A DNA stretch of 64,000 bases, taken from NCBI GenBank assembly GCA_022772085.1, contig JALFBN010000005.1, positions 62,001 through 126,000 on the forward strand, given 5' to 3'. A program made the translations under genes and the position numbers. The DNA is from Porphyromonas sp. Its GTDB lineage: Bacteria; Bacteroidota; Bacteroidia; Bacteroidales; Porphyromonadaceae. Shown here one piece after another: positions 44,601 to 53,055 of this stretch (its first letter is position 1; each line of letters starts with the position of its first letter). A model generated the notes under the pieces. It was not told where the DNA came from and searched no databases. It saw nothing but the letters and a program-made list of their open reading frames with translations.

Positions 44601-46139
44601 GCCGAACCCCACTTCCCTCAAAGCGATAAGCAACTGATGGCGCGTGACCGATGGTACATGCTTGCTACACCGCTGAAAAATATCCTCTCGGGAGACTTTG
44701 GTTTGGCAGGCTATCCTATGACCTATCAGCGTCACTTTAAATCAGGAATCGCTACAACTTCGGGACTCTCTGAGGCCTCTTTCGAGAAACCTGTGAACAG
44801 TTTGATCGAAAACATGAGTTCGTTCAATCACGCTATTGCCCTCAAGGTAGCAGGCCAGAGTGCCAAAGTGGGGTATAACGACCACAAAAACCTCAATGGC
44901 CTCAACGGAATTATCCGTATTCCCTATTATCTCAATGATGCGGTGGGAGCCTACTATCCGCTTCATAAGTATATCCCCGAAACGAATACCTCGGCATTCC
45001 GCTACTACAATATGGAGACCCTCGCTCCCATGAGCAAGGTCAATCGCTTCACTCGCAAGCCCGAAGAGGATTTCCGCTTCGTCTTCGAGACGGGTGGCAA
45101 AAAGGCGATCGGTGCTATTTCAGTGGCCGGCACTTCCGTAGAGGGTTATGCATTCCAACTTACGGGAGACACCAATTCGGAGTTACGCATGGTGGGCAAT
45201 CCCTTTATGAGTGCCATTGACTTTGATCGTCTCAAAGAGGTAAATAGTACGCTTATTGAGCCCTACTACTACATATTTACCGATAATACGTGGAAGGTCT
45301 ACTACTCGGGCGTTACCTCTCCCTCCGGCACCTTACAAAAAGAGATTGCTCCGCTTCAAGCAATTGTGATCAAGAAAAAAGCGACAGGTGCCCTGCTTTT
45401 CCCAACGGCAGGAGAGAAGAATGTACTCCTTGCGCCCAATAAGCAGTTGAGTGTAAAGAGCCATTCCATGACCGAGCCATCCGATGGGATCCGTCGTGTG
45501 TCTGTTATCCCCAGCAACAGTGCAGGGCACGGAGCTGAGTCCGTATTGCTCCCGGATACCGATCTTGCACCCGCTCCTGCACTATTTTATCCCGCTATTG
45601 ACGAGGTACCCACCGTTTATTTTGTCGATACTGAAACTGGTACGCCTAACGTGATTCAGTCGGGGGCTTATCGCAGTGTTGTACCTATGGGAGTACACAG
45701 TTCTGTCGTTGGCACTGTTCATTTGGACTTTTCTTCCCTGACGCAAGGTCTCTTCACCCGAGTTGTTCTCTATGATAGAGAGACATGCCGAGAGCAAGAT
45801 CTCCTTGCAAATCCGTATTATTTATATCAAAATAGAGCGAATGAGGGTACGCGCTTCGAGCTCCGTATGGAGTATCCCGGTGTGAAGTCTGTGGATACGC
45901 CCCTCGCTGATGGAGATTTGCTTCGAGTGAGTCCGACAGAGGCCGGTTATAGAGTGGAAAGTGCTGTTGCCCTGAAAGGTTTTTCTTTGTGGGCAGTAGA
46001 TGGAAAACTTTTGGGTAAAAGTTTTGGAATTGATGCCCTCGAATTTTTCGTGGATCGAGCCTACTGTCAGTCGGTTGTTATCCTCAAGGTTCATTTGGCT
46101 GACGGTTCTACGCTAACACGCAAGCTCCCAAAACTTTAA
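41610..46139 (+). CDS. Large T9SS-type surface protein in the fimbrial operon, candidate tip adhesin
   Basis: 1509 residues from the ATG at 41610, 28 bp after the previous stop. A signal peptide (to about 31, VHAQQ) is followed by many beta modules: TNATCESNGEITAEV at about 40 resembles gliding-motility/SprB-like repeats, and an Ig-like domain lies at about 815-895 (YCEGEPITLECVSLGGKVIY). The ~1000-1430 region resembles cargo of PorV-dependent secretion (NPFMSAIDF). The last ~75 residues look like a degenerate T9SS C-terminal domain (FSLWAVDGKLLGK, ending LTRKLPKL). The analogous P. gingivalis gene mfa5 has a VWA domain; I see no MIDAS motif here, so this is a different adhesin. A strong terminator follows. 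Confidence 0.75.
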   Translation: MFRIKFLRGFCALMFLLAFLPLSFEVHAQQPSDIRIVPKVTNATCESNGEITAEVTSINNLYTIKSVVYTYENEATHSLVSSKDTSQPMVTGLPAGSYTLRVGVLFNNGNRVNATYTGIKVTSSYRMPVISIKEQRPTLKGYNEPTGMIGLRAANGSARNYTARLLKTPVGYTGYKEFTYSATSDWKYFYNLPAGKYQVQVSDECVSYPAVEVEVTTSSTSLYGSIGDNDLVPIRDHCGWYRVWSPTNSNFPYYTSLDTIAKYYDFTFVSQEVQEKNPSSIVWYDMNTISRTLDNGNVVAYYSGPYSPLCFKLPDGLSWYKMARKPSRERPRLVYRLKGTDLQSSYELDYFKESSWILHVVDESDGPCADYKRKLYLYDSYRVDFCPPITVTVAEATAPNVILEQIQLGLENKSSDKAILLNTPFSREKSYIFTYRDGNGDEIKNTYPGLIPQVFTNSYASYDNCMGIVKNSVHIYSQVNMGSSVQNVALDGYTICLKSAPAGYEPPFEHSLQVGKPYKVPAGFSTGNFFPFSSDVLSNPNYPHKNGKSVLLPKGNYIFTVTDPCGRTKELIETLHDATDRYSIGTKELKPMVVVKECGRMRIYPFAGGHTDIILKNGTSYDTPYAYITSYPNGLNSSDVRVFNGSSYSNSFYVRAPESSSSVKPKDIYFDMPLVQGSLKIMTTFTNSHYSCMPTVTVNLENANLSYDRDSYVGYKCPSGTYAYFFIQPKNYVGHLDIEIRPVKGGEPIYKAHDVDVSKGVEVHINRTTSNPIQDDAYMLYLKDLKCLNDNKNGTPISLYDLSSTSIVRTTRVKTKYCEGEPITLECVSLGGKVIYKWRFPDGTEQDGRVVTIPSSEAKKHSGKYTLTATNVICEGSPTSITIDFELSVAPPILWWNSKAKNANWFDRNNWLNKEGVSVNAIPAACTTVHIPSEVDHYYPDLDPTISIQGTYGAAECNDVYFHYGSQLGRPQLLRYSRAYVDYNFGKMQTGGTVVAHAEPHFPQSDKQLMARDRWYMLATPLKNILSGDFGLAGYPMTYQRHFKSGIATTSGLSEASFEKPVNSLIENMSSFNHAIALKVAGQSAKVGYNDHKNLNGLNGIIRIPYYLNDAVGAYYPLHKYIPETNTSAFRYYNMETLAPMSKVNRFTRKPEEDFRFVFETGGKKAIGAISVAGTSVEGYAFQLTGDTNSELRMVGNPFMSAIDFDRLKEVNSTLIEPYYYIFTDNTWKVYYSGVTSPSGTLQKEIAPLQAIVIKKKATGALLFPTAGEKNVLLAPNKQLSVKSHSMTEPSDGIRRVSVIPSNSAGHGAESVLLPDTDLAPAPALFYPAIDEVPTVYFVDTETGTPNVIQSGAYRSVVPMGVHSSVVGTVHLDFSSLTQGLFTRVVLYDRETCREQDLLANPYYLYQNRANEGTRFELRMEYPGVKSVDTPLADGDLLRVSPTEAGYRVESAVALKGFSLWAVDGKLLGKSFGIDALEFFVDRAYCQSVVILKVHLADGSTLTRKLPKL

Positions 46140-46180
46140 AGTAGAGAGAGCGATCCTCATCCATTGATCTGATTATGGCT

Positions 46181-46224
46181 CCGCTACCTTCGCTCTTTAG
46201 GGCATGGAGGTAGCGGATTTTTTT
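46181..46224 (+). terminator. Terminator of the fimbrial operon
   Basis: CCGCTACCT (46181-46189) pairs with AGGTAGCGG (46208-46216), then ATTTTTTT. Confidence 0.92.
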
Positions 46225-46304
46225 GTATGATGTCGTGGGGCTGTTTATCGTCTATTCTGCTAGAAACTCGTAACTTTACCGACTAGTAGCAAAGAATTTG
46301 CCTC

Positions 46305-47798
46305 ATGAATAAAGATGATATAAAGTATATAGGATCAGCCCGCATAGATGCCAAAGGGTGCAAGGGATGCGATAGGCAACCCCTGAGCAGTTACGATTGG
46401 CTGGTGGGCTACTCCGATGATATACACCATAATAAATATGTGGAAGTTCAATTCAAAAATACCCGTAAGGTTGTGTTTACCAACCCTCTAGGGCTGGAAT
46501 TGCACAAAGACGATCTCGTTGCCGTGGAGGGATCTCCGGGAGTCGATATCGGCAGGGTTGTTCTTACAGGCACATTGGCAGCACTTCGCTTTAAGCGACA
46601 AGAGGCTTACAGTCGGGAGCCTGTGCGTCAGGTGTTTCGCTTGGCTACTCCGAACGATTTGGATCGTTGTGCCGAAGCTAAACGGCGAGAGCATGGCACG
46701 ATGATCGAAGCGCGCCAGATTGCCGAAGATCTGGGTCTTGAAATGAAAATCGGAGATGTGGAGTATCAAGGAGACGGCAGTAAGGCTATTTTCTACTATA
46801 TCGCTGATGGTCGAGTGGACTTCCGTCGCTTGATCCGTGTGCTGGCAGAGACTTTCCATGTGCGTATTGAGATGAAGCAGATCGGGGCTCGTCAGGAGGC
46901 GGGACGGATCGGTGGGATCGGTCCATGCGGTCGTCCCTTGTGTTGTGCACAGTGGATGACCAACTTCAAAAGTGTGAATACCGCAGCGGCGCGCTATCAA
47001 GAACTTACACTTAACCCCGAAAAACTCACAGGGCAGTGTGCTAAGCTTAAGTGTTGCACCAACTTTGAGGTAAATACTTACGTGGAGGCGCAGAAGCGAA
47101 TGCCCTCTCGAGATGTCGTCTTGGAGACGGAGGAGGGGAGTTTCTTTTTCTTTAAATGGGATCTCCTCAAGGGTGAAGTCTCCTATACACCCGAGAAAAA
47201 TAAGACTGCCGATATGCGCACCATCTCCACGCGACGTGTGCGAGAGATCATTGAGATGAACCACCGAGGTGAGAAGCCTGCCACCCTTTTGGAAGAGCGC
47301 TATGTCCAAAAGAGTGTCTCCAAGGATATTCTGGACGAAAATGTTTTGACTCGCTTTGATGATCGGGGACGCAAGAGACGTAAAGGTAATGCTTCCAAGG
47401 GGCGTAAAACCGATGCGAACAGACCTAAAAACTCATCCGAAGAGGAGGGGCGTCAGGCCCCAATGGCACAAGCATCTGCCGAAGAACCTCAAAAAGCAGA
47501 GGGAGGCAATGGCAATAGACGACGCCCGGGTAACGATCGTCGCAACACTCCCCGAAATGGACAACGAGGGGGACAGGCTCCGCGGGAGCAAGGGGGCACA
47601 TCATCCGCTACTACTGATACCAATCGTAGAGAGATGCGTCCACAACGTCGAAATGCCGATCCCGAAGCAACGGACTCTGCCTCTATCCAGCCCCGTAATG
47701 TTCGGCGAGATCGTCGTTCTCCAAGGGAAGGAAACAGACCTCAGGGAGAGGGGAAAGGTCCGAAGCAAACACCAACTTCGTCTGATCCCATAGCCTAA
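46305..47798 (+). CDS. ricT: RicT/PSP1-domain protein with basic C-terminal tail
   Basis: 497 residues. The PSP1/RicT core spans about 1-330. Conserved cysteines (CKGCD near 20; CGRPLCCAQW at about 209; CAKLKCCTNF at about 247) fit the Fe-S cluster-binding Cys pattern of RicT/YaaT. RicT works with RicA and RicF on RNase Y in Bacillus; in Bacteroidota the role is not settled. After about residue 345 comes a disordered Arg/Asn/Gly/Pro/Gln-rich tail (about 150 residues) that may bind RNA. GldH follows after 58 bp, as in relatives. Confidence 0.85.
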   Translation: MNKDDIKYIGSARIDAKGCKGCDRQPLSSYDWLVGYSDDIHHNKYVEVQFKNTRKVVFTNPLGLELHKDDLVAVEGSPGVDIGRVVLTGTLAALRFKRQEAYSREPVRQVFRLATPNDLDRCAEAKRREHGTMIEARQIAEDLGLEMKIGDVEYQGDGSKAIFYYIADGRVDFRRLIRVLAETFHVRIEMKQIGARQEAGRIGGIGPCGRPLCCAQWMTNFKSVNTAAARYQELTLNPEKLTGQCAKLKCCTNFEVNTYVEAQKRMPSRDVVLETEEGSFFFFKWDLLKGEVSYTPEKNKTADMRTISTRRVREIIEMNHRGEKPATLLEERYVQKSVSKDILDENVLTRFDDRGRKRRKGNASKGRKTDANRPKNSSEEEGRQAPMAQASAEEPQKAEGGNGNRRRPGNDRRNTPRNGQRGGQAPREQGGTSSATTDTNRREMRPQRRNADPEATDSASIQPRNVRRDRRSPREGNRPQGEGKGPKQTPTSSDPIA

Positions 47799-47856
47799 AA
47801 AAGAGAAGAAATCCTTTCGTAAAATCTTCTTTTGGATCCGTAAAATACAATATAGG

Positions 47857-48393
47857 ATGACTGTACAAACCAAAAGCAAGCTCCTTACGCACTCCCTACA
47901 TCGAGGTATGGGGTTGAGGGGGCTTGCTTTTTTTCTTTTTTCTCTCTTCTTAGGGAGTGTTTGGAGCTGTCGTCCAACACAAGATGCCGTGATCCAATAC
48001 CAGCAGATCCCCGAGGCAAAGTGGGATCGTGGACAGGAGATTCAATTCCGATTCCTCATTACAGAGACCCACCGTCCCTACTATTTCGATCTGCTGTTGC
48101 GTCACAATAACAATGTGGAATACGCTGATTTTGACATCCTGGCCACTCTTTCCAACGGACTGAATTATGAGCGAAAAGATACGCTTCATTTACTGCTCTC
48201 AAATGGAGATCACGAGTGGCGAGGAATTGGAGTGGCACTTACGGAGCTATCTTTTACTTATCTGCCCGGGATTGCTTTCCCTTCAACGGGTATCTATACG
48301 CTTACTCTGGCACCCTGCAGTCTGCGTCCCTCGATTGGAGGAATTGAAAATGTGGGAGTGGTGCTTCGGGAGGATCCTGAGGTAGCGTGGTAA
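47857..48393 (+). CDS. gldH: Gliding motility lipoprotein GldH
   Basis: 178 residues (start may instead be the ATG 17 codons in). The lipobox is SVWSC at about residue 38. The GldH core has VIQYQQIPEAKWDRGQ, YYFDLLLRHNNNVEYADFDI and GDHEWRGIGVALTE. GldH is a cell-envelope lipoprotein needed for gliding in Flavobacterium and kept in non-gliding T9SS-bearing Porphyromonas. It sits directly downstream of the RicT/PSP1 gene. Confidence 0.88.
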   Translation: MTVQTKSKLLTHSLHRGMGLRGLAFFLFSLFLGSVWSCRPTQDAVIQYQQIPEAKWDRGQEIQFRFLITETHRPYYFDLLLRHNNNVEYADFDILATLSNGLNYERKDTLHLLLSNGDHEWRGIGVALTELSFTYLPGIAFPSTGIYTLTLAPCSLRPSIGGIENVGVVLREDPEVAW

Positions 48394-48518
48394 GTATCTT
48401 CACATAGATTTACTGAAAAAGTCTTTTCCTTGGGGCTTTTTTTCTAAAAGTGCTGCCATGTGGGATCGGGAGATCCTGCAAACTTATGGATGCGTATGGT
48501 ACACTTTTGCTAAAAACA

Positions 48519-48549
48519 TTGTTGTAAGTAAAAAATATTCTTACCTTTG
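48519..48549 (+). promoter_or_regulatory. Promoter of the repeat protein gene, followed by a ~310-nt leader
   Basis: TTG at 48519-48521 (and again at 48522-48524) with TACCTTTG at 48542-48549, giving 20-23 nt spacing. The leader to 48866 contains small hairpins (GAGC/GCTC, AGAGG/CTCT) and no supported gene. Confidence 0.6.
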
Positions 48550-48866
48550 CTTTTGTTGAACTTTTGAGTGTTATATCCGTAGCCCTGTCGTAGTGTATCC
48601 GTTACGTAAGAGGTTGAAGCAGAGGTCTACAAATGAACCTTAATCTATCGATGAGAGGTCCTCTTGTTGTATAGGGTTGGGTGTTGAAAATAGGACACTT
48701 GAGCTTGCTCATGGGCAGGTTGTTGGTTCGACCTATTGTAGAGAAACGCTTTCGAGATAAGGAATACAATAAAAGATTATAAACCGCTCCGTGCATTGCA
48801 CTCTTCCTATTCGCCGAGCAACCGTAAGGATATGTGCAGGGTATAGGGGCACAAACAACAAAGAAG

Positions 48867-51800
48867 ATGAAAGAAATTTACTTAAGACGATTACTTCTGT
48901 CTGCACTCTTTCTTTTGTCCGCCTTGGGAATCTCTTCCCGTAGTGCGCTGGCTCAAGGAGGAGCAACAGAGACTTTCCCGGTCTCTATCGTAATAGAACC
49001 CGCTACGGGTGCCGGTACCGTGGAGGTCTCTTCCGGGTATTGGCCCAAAAAGGTTTATACCGAAGAGGAGCTCAAGGCGATCCCCAGGGGGACTACGATT
49101 GATGTTACCCCCAAACCTGCTGCCGGGTACGCCATCGGGTTGATGTCCCTCGGAGGAAAGAAACAAGAGGGGCGTAGCTTTTCCACAACGGTTCGTTCTG
49201 CCATCGAAGTGACCATTACCTTCGTGAAGGGATACAAGGTTACTGTAGATCCTACGGGTATTACAGGCTTTCGTGCCTATGCCCAGGGGACTTATGGCTT
49301 CTCTCCATTGAATGAACTCAAGGAAGCCGACTTGGTAAGTATTGCACCTCTCTCCGAGACTTTCTTTGTCTTCACTCCCGTAGCCGGTAAGAAGGTGACC
49401 AAAGCGGAGGCGGTGCTCTCCACGGGCGAGACGGTTGCTCTAACACCCAGGAATGGATACTCTCTTGGTCAAGGTTTTGTCTATACGGGCAAAGAGGCTG
49501 ATGCCACGATTAAAGTTACCATTGCCGACGATGTAGTGGGCAAAATTACGGTGGATCAATCGAATATCACCGGTTATCACGCCTATGTCAAGAGTTCTTC
49601 TTTTTATAACAAAGAACTGAAAGCAGAGGATTTGGGAGCCGTATCCGTCGGTACAAAGGTTTTCTTTAAAATTGATGCCCCCGAAGGGAAGAAAGTTTCT
49701 AAGGTAGAGGCTGTGATCGGATCTAAGACCATTGCCCTGACTCCTTATGATGATTATATGATGGGTGCCGGCTTCCTCTATACCGTAGAGGAGGGCGATG
49801 CTACAATCAAGGCTACTGTAGAAGAGCATAAAACCTATAAACTTACAATCGATAAGCAGAATATAACGGAGGTAAAGATCTATAAGAAGGGAGGATACTT
49901 CTACAATTCGGAGGTGGCAGAGGCTGATCTGAATGCCGTTGATGCCGATGCCGAGCTGTTTTTTGTGTTTACCATTGCCACTGATAAGGCGATCAAAGGG
50001 GTAGATGCCGTACTTGCATCGGGAGAAAAGGTTGCTCTCAAGCCCCACTCCGATGGGCTCAAAGGAAATGGTTTTATCTACAAGGTACAAGCAAGCGATG
50101 CTACCATTACACCCAATGTTGTGGATAACAAACCCTGCTCCATTACGCTTAAAGCCCCCGAAGGTGCCCCGGCCGTTCGTATCGAAAAGACGACATCCAG
50201 TTTTTATTGGACAGGGACCGAGATTACCGATCTCACCCGTATCGAATTGGGTACTAAGATCCGTATCTACCTCCCCATGGAGTCAAAAGATTGGGTTCTT
50301 GACCAAATCTTGGTAGATGGAAATGCTGATCTTTCGGTTCTCTCCGACTACTCGGGAAGGTATATTGAGTACGTTATGGAAAAAAGTTTTGAGATTGAGA
50401 CTCGATTTGTCAAGGGTGTTGCTCTAAACTTCCTTATCAAGCCTGCTATGGTCGATGGTGAAAAATACTTTGAATCACTATGGATACAGGATGCAGCCAC
50501 TGGTAAAGAACTCAATAACAAGGCTCTTCGTAAGAATACCAAATTACACCTCTGCTATATCGCCAGCGAAGCATATAAGCTGACCAAAGTTGTTCCCGTA
50601 TTGGATCTTGAAGAGCAAGAACCGTTAGAGGCTAAGGATGGAAGTTATGATGCCGGAGATGGTACGAAGGTTAACTACAAGTACTATGAAATCCAAGTTG
50701 CCGAAACAGATGCTCTCGTACACCTCTATTTTGCAAAAGCGGGTTCCGATGAAGAAGAAAATTTCGATGTGAAAATCGAAGATATCGAGGATGAAGCTGC
50801 CGAAGCCGGTTGCGGTATCGAACTTGCTCCTGAGGCTGAAGACGAAGGCGTATATGCCAAAGGTACTAAGGTTACTATCAAAGTAAAATTGGGTACGGGG
50901 TATACACTTAAATCTATCAAGGCCGTCAATGATGAAGAGCAAGAGGTTGCTCTGACGAAAGTTTCGGATCTGGAATACAACTTTATGATCCAAAGCAACG
51001 TAACGATTACGCCTGTGTTTGAAAAGAGTAGCTCACCTGCTGTATGTAGAGCAACGGTAGAGAAGACTCCTACAACGGCTCCTGACTTTACTTTCGAGGT
51101 GAATACGACTCCCGATGATGGGGTTTGGACGGGTAAGGTAGTCGATGCCGATAAGATCCCTACCGGTAGTCTGATACGCATCATTATCCCGAAAGAGACG
51201 AAAGAGTGGACGCTCTATTCCATGGAAATTGACGGACAAAAGCCAACCATTGAATATGACCATCGCAAAGAAGGTACGAGCTCCGTTCCCCAAAAGTACT
51301 TCTATGTAGAGAAGACTGTCACAGCAGACTTTACCATTAAGGCGACTTTTGGTAAACCTCTGCACATCACGGCTGAGTTTACCGAAGAGTCTGATAGCAA
51401 TAATATCAGTATCTATGATGAAACAGGTACAGATGAAATCCGCGAACCTCTCCATACGAATACAACCTATCGTGCATATATCAATGCAGCAACGGGTTAT
51501 AAGATCGATCGCGTTGTAGAACTCAAGGGTACGACAGAGTCTCCCCTGACTCTCGAAAAGGAAGTGGACGGAGAAAGTATTTATTACTACGTTGTATGTA
51601 AACTCCAAGAGTCTGATATGGAACTCAAGGTTTACCTTTCTCCCGAAAATGCTCCGATTACAGAAACTCGTAAGATTGCGGTTGTGATCAATCCTGCCGA
51701 AGCCAAGGCTGCCGGTTGTGCAATCGAACTCTCCAATGCCAACGAAGATGGCTCATTCAATGTAGGTCAAAAGGTTGTTGTCATGGTGACCGAAAAGGGT

Positions 51801-52421
51801 GGTTACAAGTTGAAGAGCCTCATGTTAGGTACGATGGGGATCAAGCGAGATGCTTCAGGAGTCTTTAGCTTCCAAGTAACGGAAAATGAAACACTCACGG
51901 CTACTTTTGTTCGTGACGTGAAGACGTTCAAAGTCAATGTAGAGGGTATTGATGCAGCAGCTAAGGCTGCCGGTTGCAAAGTGACCCTGTCTCCTGCGGC
52001 TGCTTCTTATATGTACGAAGAAGGTGCTACCGTAACGGCTATGATTACCCTTGGCAAGGGATATAAGAGCGCAACGCTGACAGCGAATAATGGTATTACG
52101 CTTACGAAGAAGAGTGATCTCGAATATACCTTTAAGGTGACAGGTCCGGTAACGCTTACCGCTACCTTTACTAAGGATCTTGCTATGGATGAAGTGGCTT
52201 CTACGATGGCTAAGGTTTATCCTAATCCTGCTCGTGAATACGTAGTTGTAGAGGGTGTCACTCCTTGGGCAGTCGTTGAAGTGTATGCGCTCGATGGTGT
52301 TGTCGTTCTTCGCAAGCAGGCTGATGCTGCCGGCGTTGTTCGTTTGGAACTCGCAGGCATAACCGCCGGAGAGTACATCATACGCGCCGGAGCAATGGTT
52401 GAACGTATCCTGATTCAATAA
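48867..52421 (+). CDS. Large InlB-like repeat surface protein with T9SS domain
   Basis: 1184 residues from the ATG at 48867. A signal peptide (about 1-30, SALAQ) precedes roughly ten tandem beta modules of about 80-105 residues. Three of them begin VDPTGITG, VDQSNITG and IDKQNITE and share AxAVLxSGEKVAL-type cores and an SDATIxxxV-type ending. They resemble the divergent InlB B-repeat (Listeria-repeat) type. The last ~75 residues (MAKVYPNPAREYVVVEGVTPW ... YIIRAGAMVERILIQ) form a clear T9SS C-terminal domain. Probably a rod-like surface adhesin. Codon usage is like its neighbours. A strong terminator follows (52485-52531). Confidence 0.85.
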   Translation: MKEIYLRRLLLSALFLLSALGISSRSALAQGGATETFPVSIVIEPATGAGTVEVSSGYWPKKVYTEEELKAIPRGTTIDVTPKPAAGYAIGLMSLGGKKQEGRSFSTTVRSAIEVTITFVKGYKVTVDPTGITGFRAYAQGTYGFSPLNELKEADLVSIAPLSETFFVFTPVAGKKVTKAEAVLSTGETVALTPRNGYSLGQGFVYTGKEADATIKVTIADDVVGKITVDQSNITGYHAYVKSSSFYNKELKAEDLGAVSVGTKVFFKIDAPEGKKVSKVEAVIGSKTIALTPYDDYMMGAGFLYTVEEGDATIKATVEEHKTYKLTIDKQNITEVKIYKKGGYFYNSEVAEADLNAVDADAELFFVFTIATDKAIKGVDAVLASGEKVALKPHSDGLKGNGFIYKVQASDATITPNVVDNKPCSITLKAPEGAPAVRIEKTTSSFYWTGTEITDLTRIELGTKIRIYLPMESKDWVLDQILVDGNADLSVLSDYSGRYIEYVMEKSFEIETRFVKGVALNFLIKPAMVDGEKYFESLWIQDAATGKELNNKALRKNTKLHLCYIASEAYKLTKVVPVLDLEEQEPLEAKDGSYDAGDGTKVNYKYYEIQVAETDALVHLYFAKAGSDEEENFDVKIEDIEDEAAEAGCGIELAPEAEDEGVYAKGTKVTIKVKLGTGYTLKSIKAVNDEEQEVALTKVSDLEYNFMIQSNVTITPVFEKSSSPAVCRATVEKTPTTAPDFTFEVNTTPDDGVWTGKVVDADKIPTGSLIRIIIPKETKEWTLYSMEIDGQKPTIEYDHRKEGTSSVPQKYFYVEKTVTADFTIKATFGKPLHITAEFTEESDSNNISIYDETGTDEIREPLHTNTTYRAYINAATGYKIDRVVELKGTTESPLTLEKEVDGESIYYYVVCKLQESDMELKVYLSPENAPITETRKIAVVINPAEAKAAGCAIELSNANEDGSFNVGQKVVVMVTEKGGYKLKSLMLGTMGIKRDASGVFSFQVTENETLTATFVRDVKTFKVNVEGIDAAAKAAGCKVTLSPAAASYMYEEGATVTAMITLGKGYKSATLTANNGITLTKKSDLEYTFKVTGPVTLTATFTKDLAMDEVASTMAKVYPNPAREYVVVEGVTPWAVVEVYALDGVVVLRKQADAAGVVRLELAGITAGEYIIRAGAMVERILIQ

Positions 52422-52484
52422 ATGATAATCGGCGGAGGGTGATTCGACTTTCGTTCGGATCCGCCCTCTGCTTCTCCTTTATGT

Positions 52485-52531
52485 GGAGCGTTATTCCTTT
52501 CGGATCAGAGGGGATAACGCTCCTCTTTTTT
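52485..52531 (+). terminator. Terminator after the InlB-like gene
   Basis: GGAGCGTTAT (52485-52494) pairs with ATAACGCTCC (52514-52523), then TCTTTTTT. The rest of the 52422-53055 gap holds no gene I can support, only a stem at 52992-53043. Confidence 0.9.
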
Positions 52532-52991
52532 ATCTGTGCTCAGCTAGGAAGAGACTTCTTTGCCATATACCTTGAATGTTGCATCTCTTCGGCATTTTAC
52601 TTTGGACTCCATAAAGGGAATTGTTTCGAGGACAGAAAGAGAAAAATTCCGGCCTTGTTAGATTGAAAAGTCTGGGGCAGAATTTTTTGTCTTTAAGAGA
52701 TAGGGACAAAACAAGAGAGAGGAGTTCTTCTTTTCGAGGAGAGGGTGGTCGTGTTTATGCTTTGCAGATGGTTCTGTATTGTGTGGAAGTGCAGGTTCTC
52801 CCTGCCTCCTTTTCCTTAGAGTGGGGCTCTATTTCAAAAAAAACTTTGTGAGGTATTTGAGAAGATGGAATGTGGCGGTTTACTCGGGTTGATGTCCTCT
52901 GTCGGGGAGACTTCTCCCGGTCGTTAGGGAACAAGAGAGGGGTAATAGATGGAGAGGTATGGGAACCTTCTCGCTCTACTGCCCCATTGAA

Positions 52992-53043
52992 GAGGATCAT
53001 CTCTCCACCTTCCTATCTATACAAAAGATGGAGAGGAGACCTC
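52992..53043 (-). other. Hairpin just past the S46 peptidase stop
   Basis: CTCTCCA (53001-53007) pairs with TGGAGAG (53029-53035), extended by GAGG/CCTC (52992-52995 with 53040-53043). No T tract on the minus strand, so termination activity is doubtful. Confidence 0.3.
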
Positions 53044-53055
53044 AAGTTCTTCAGA

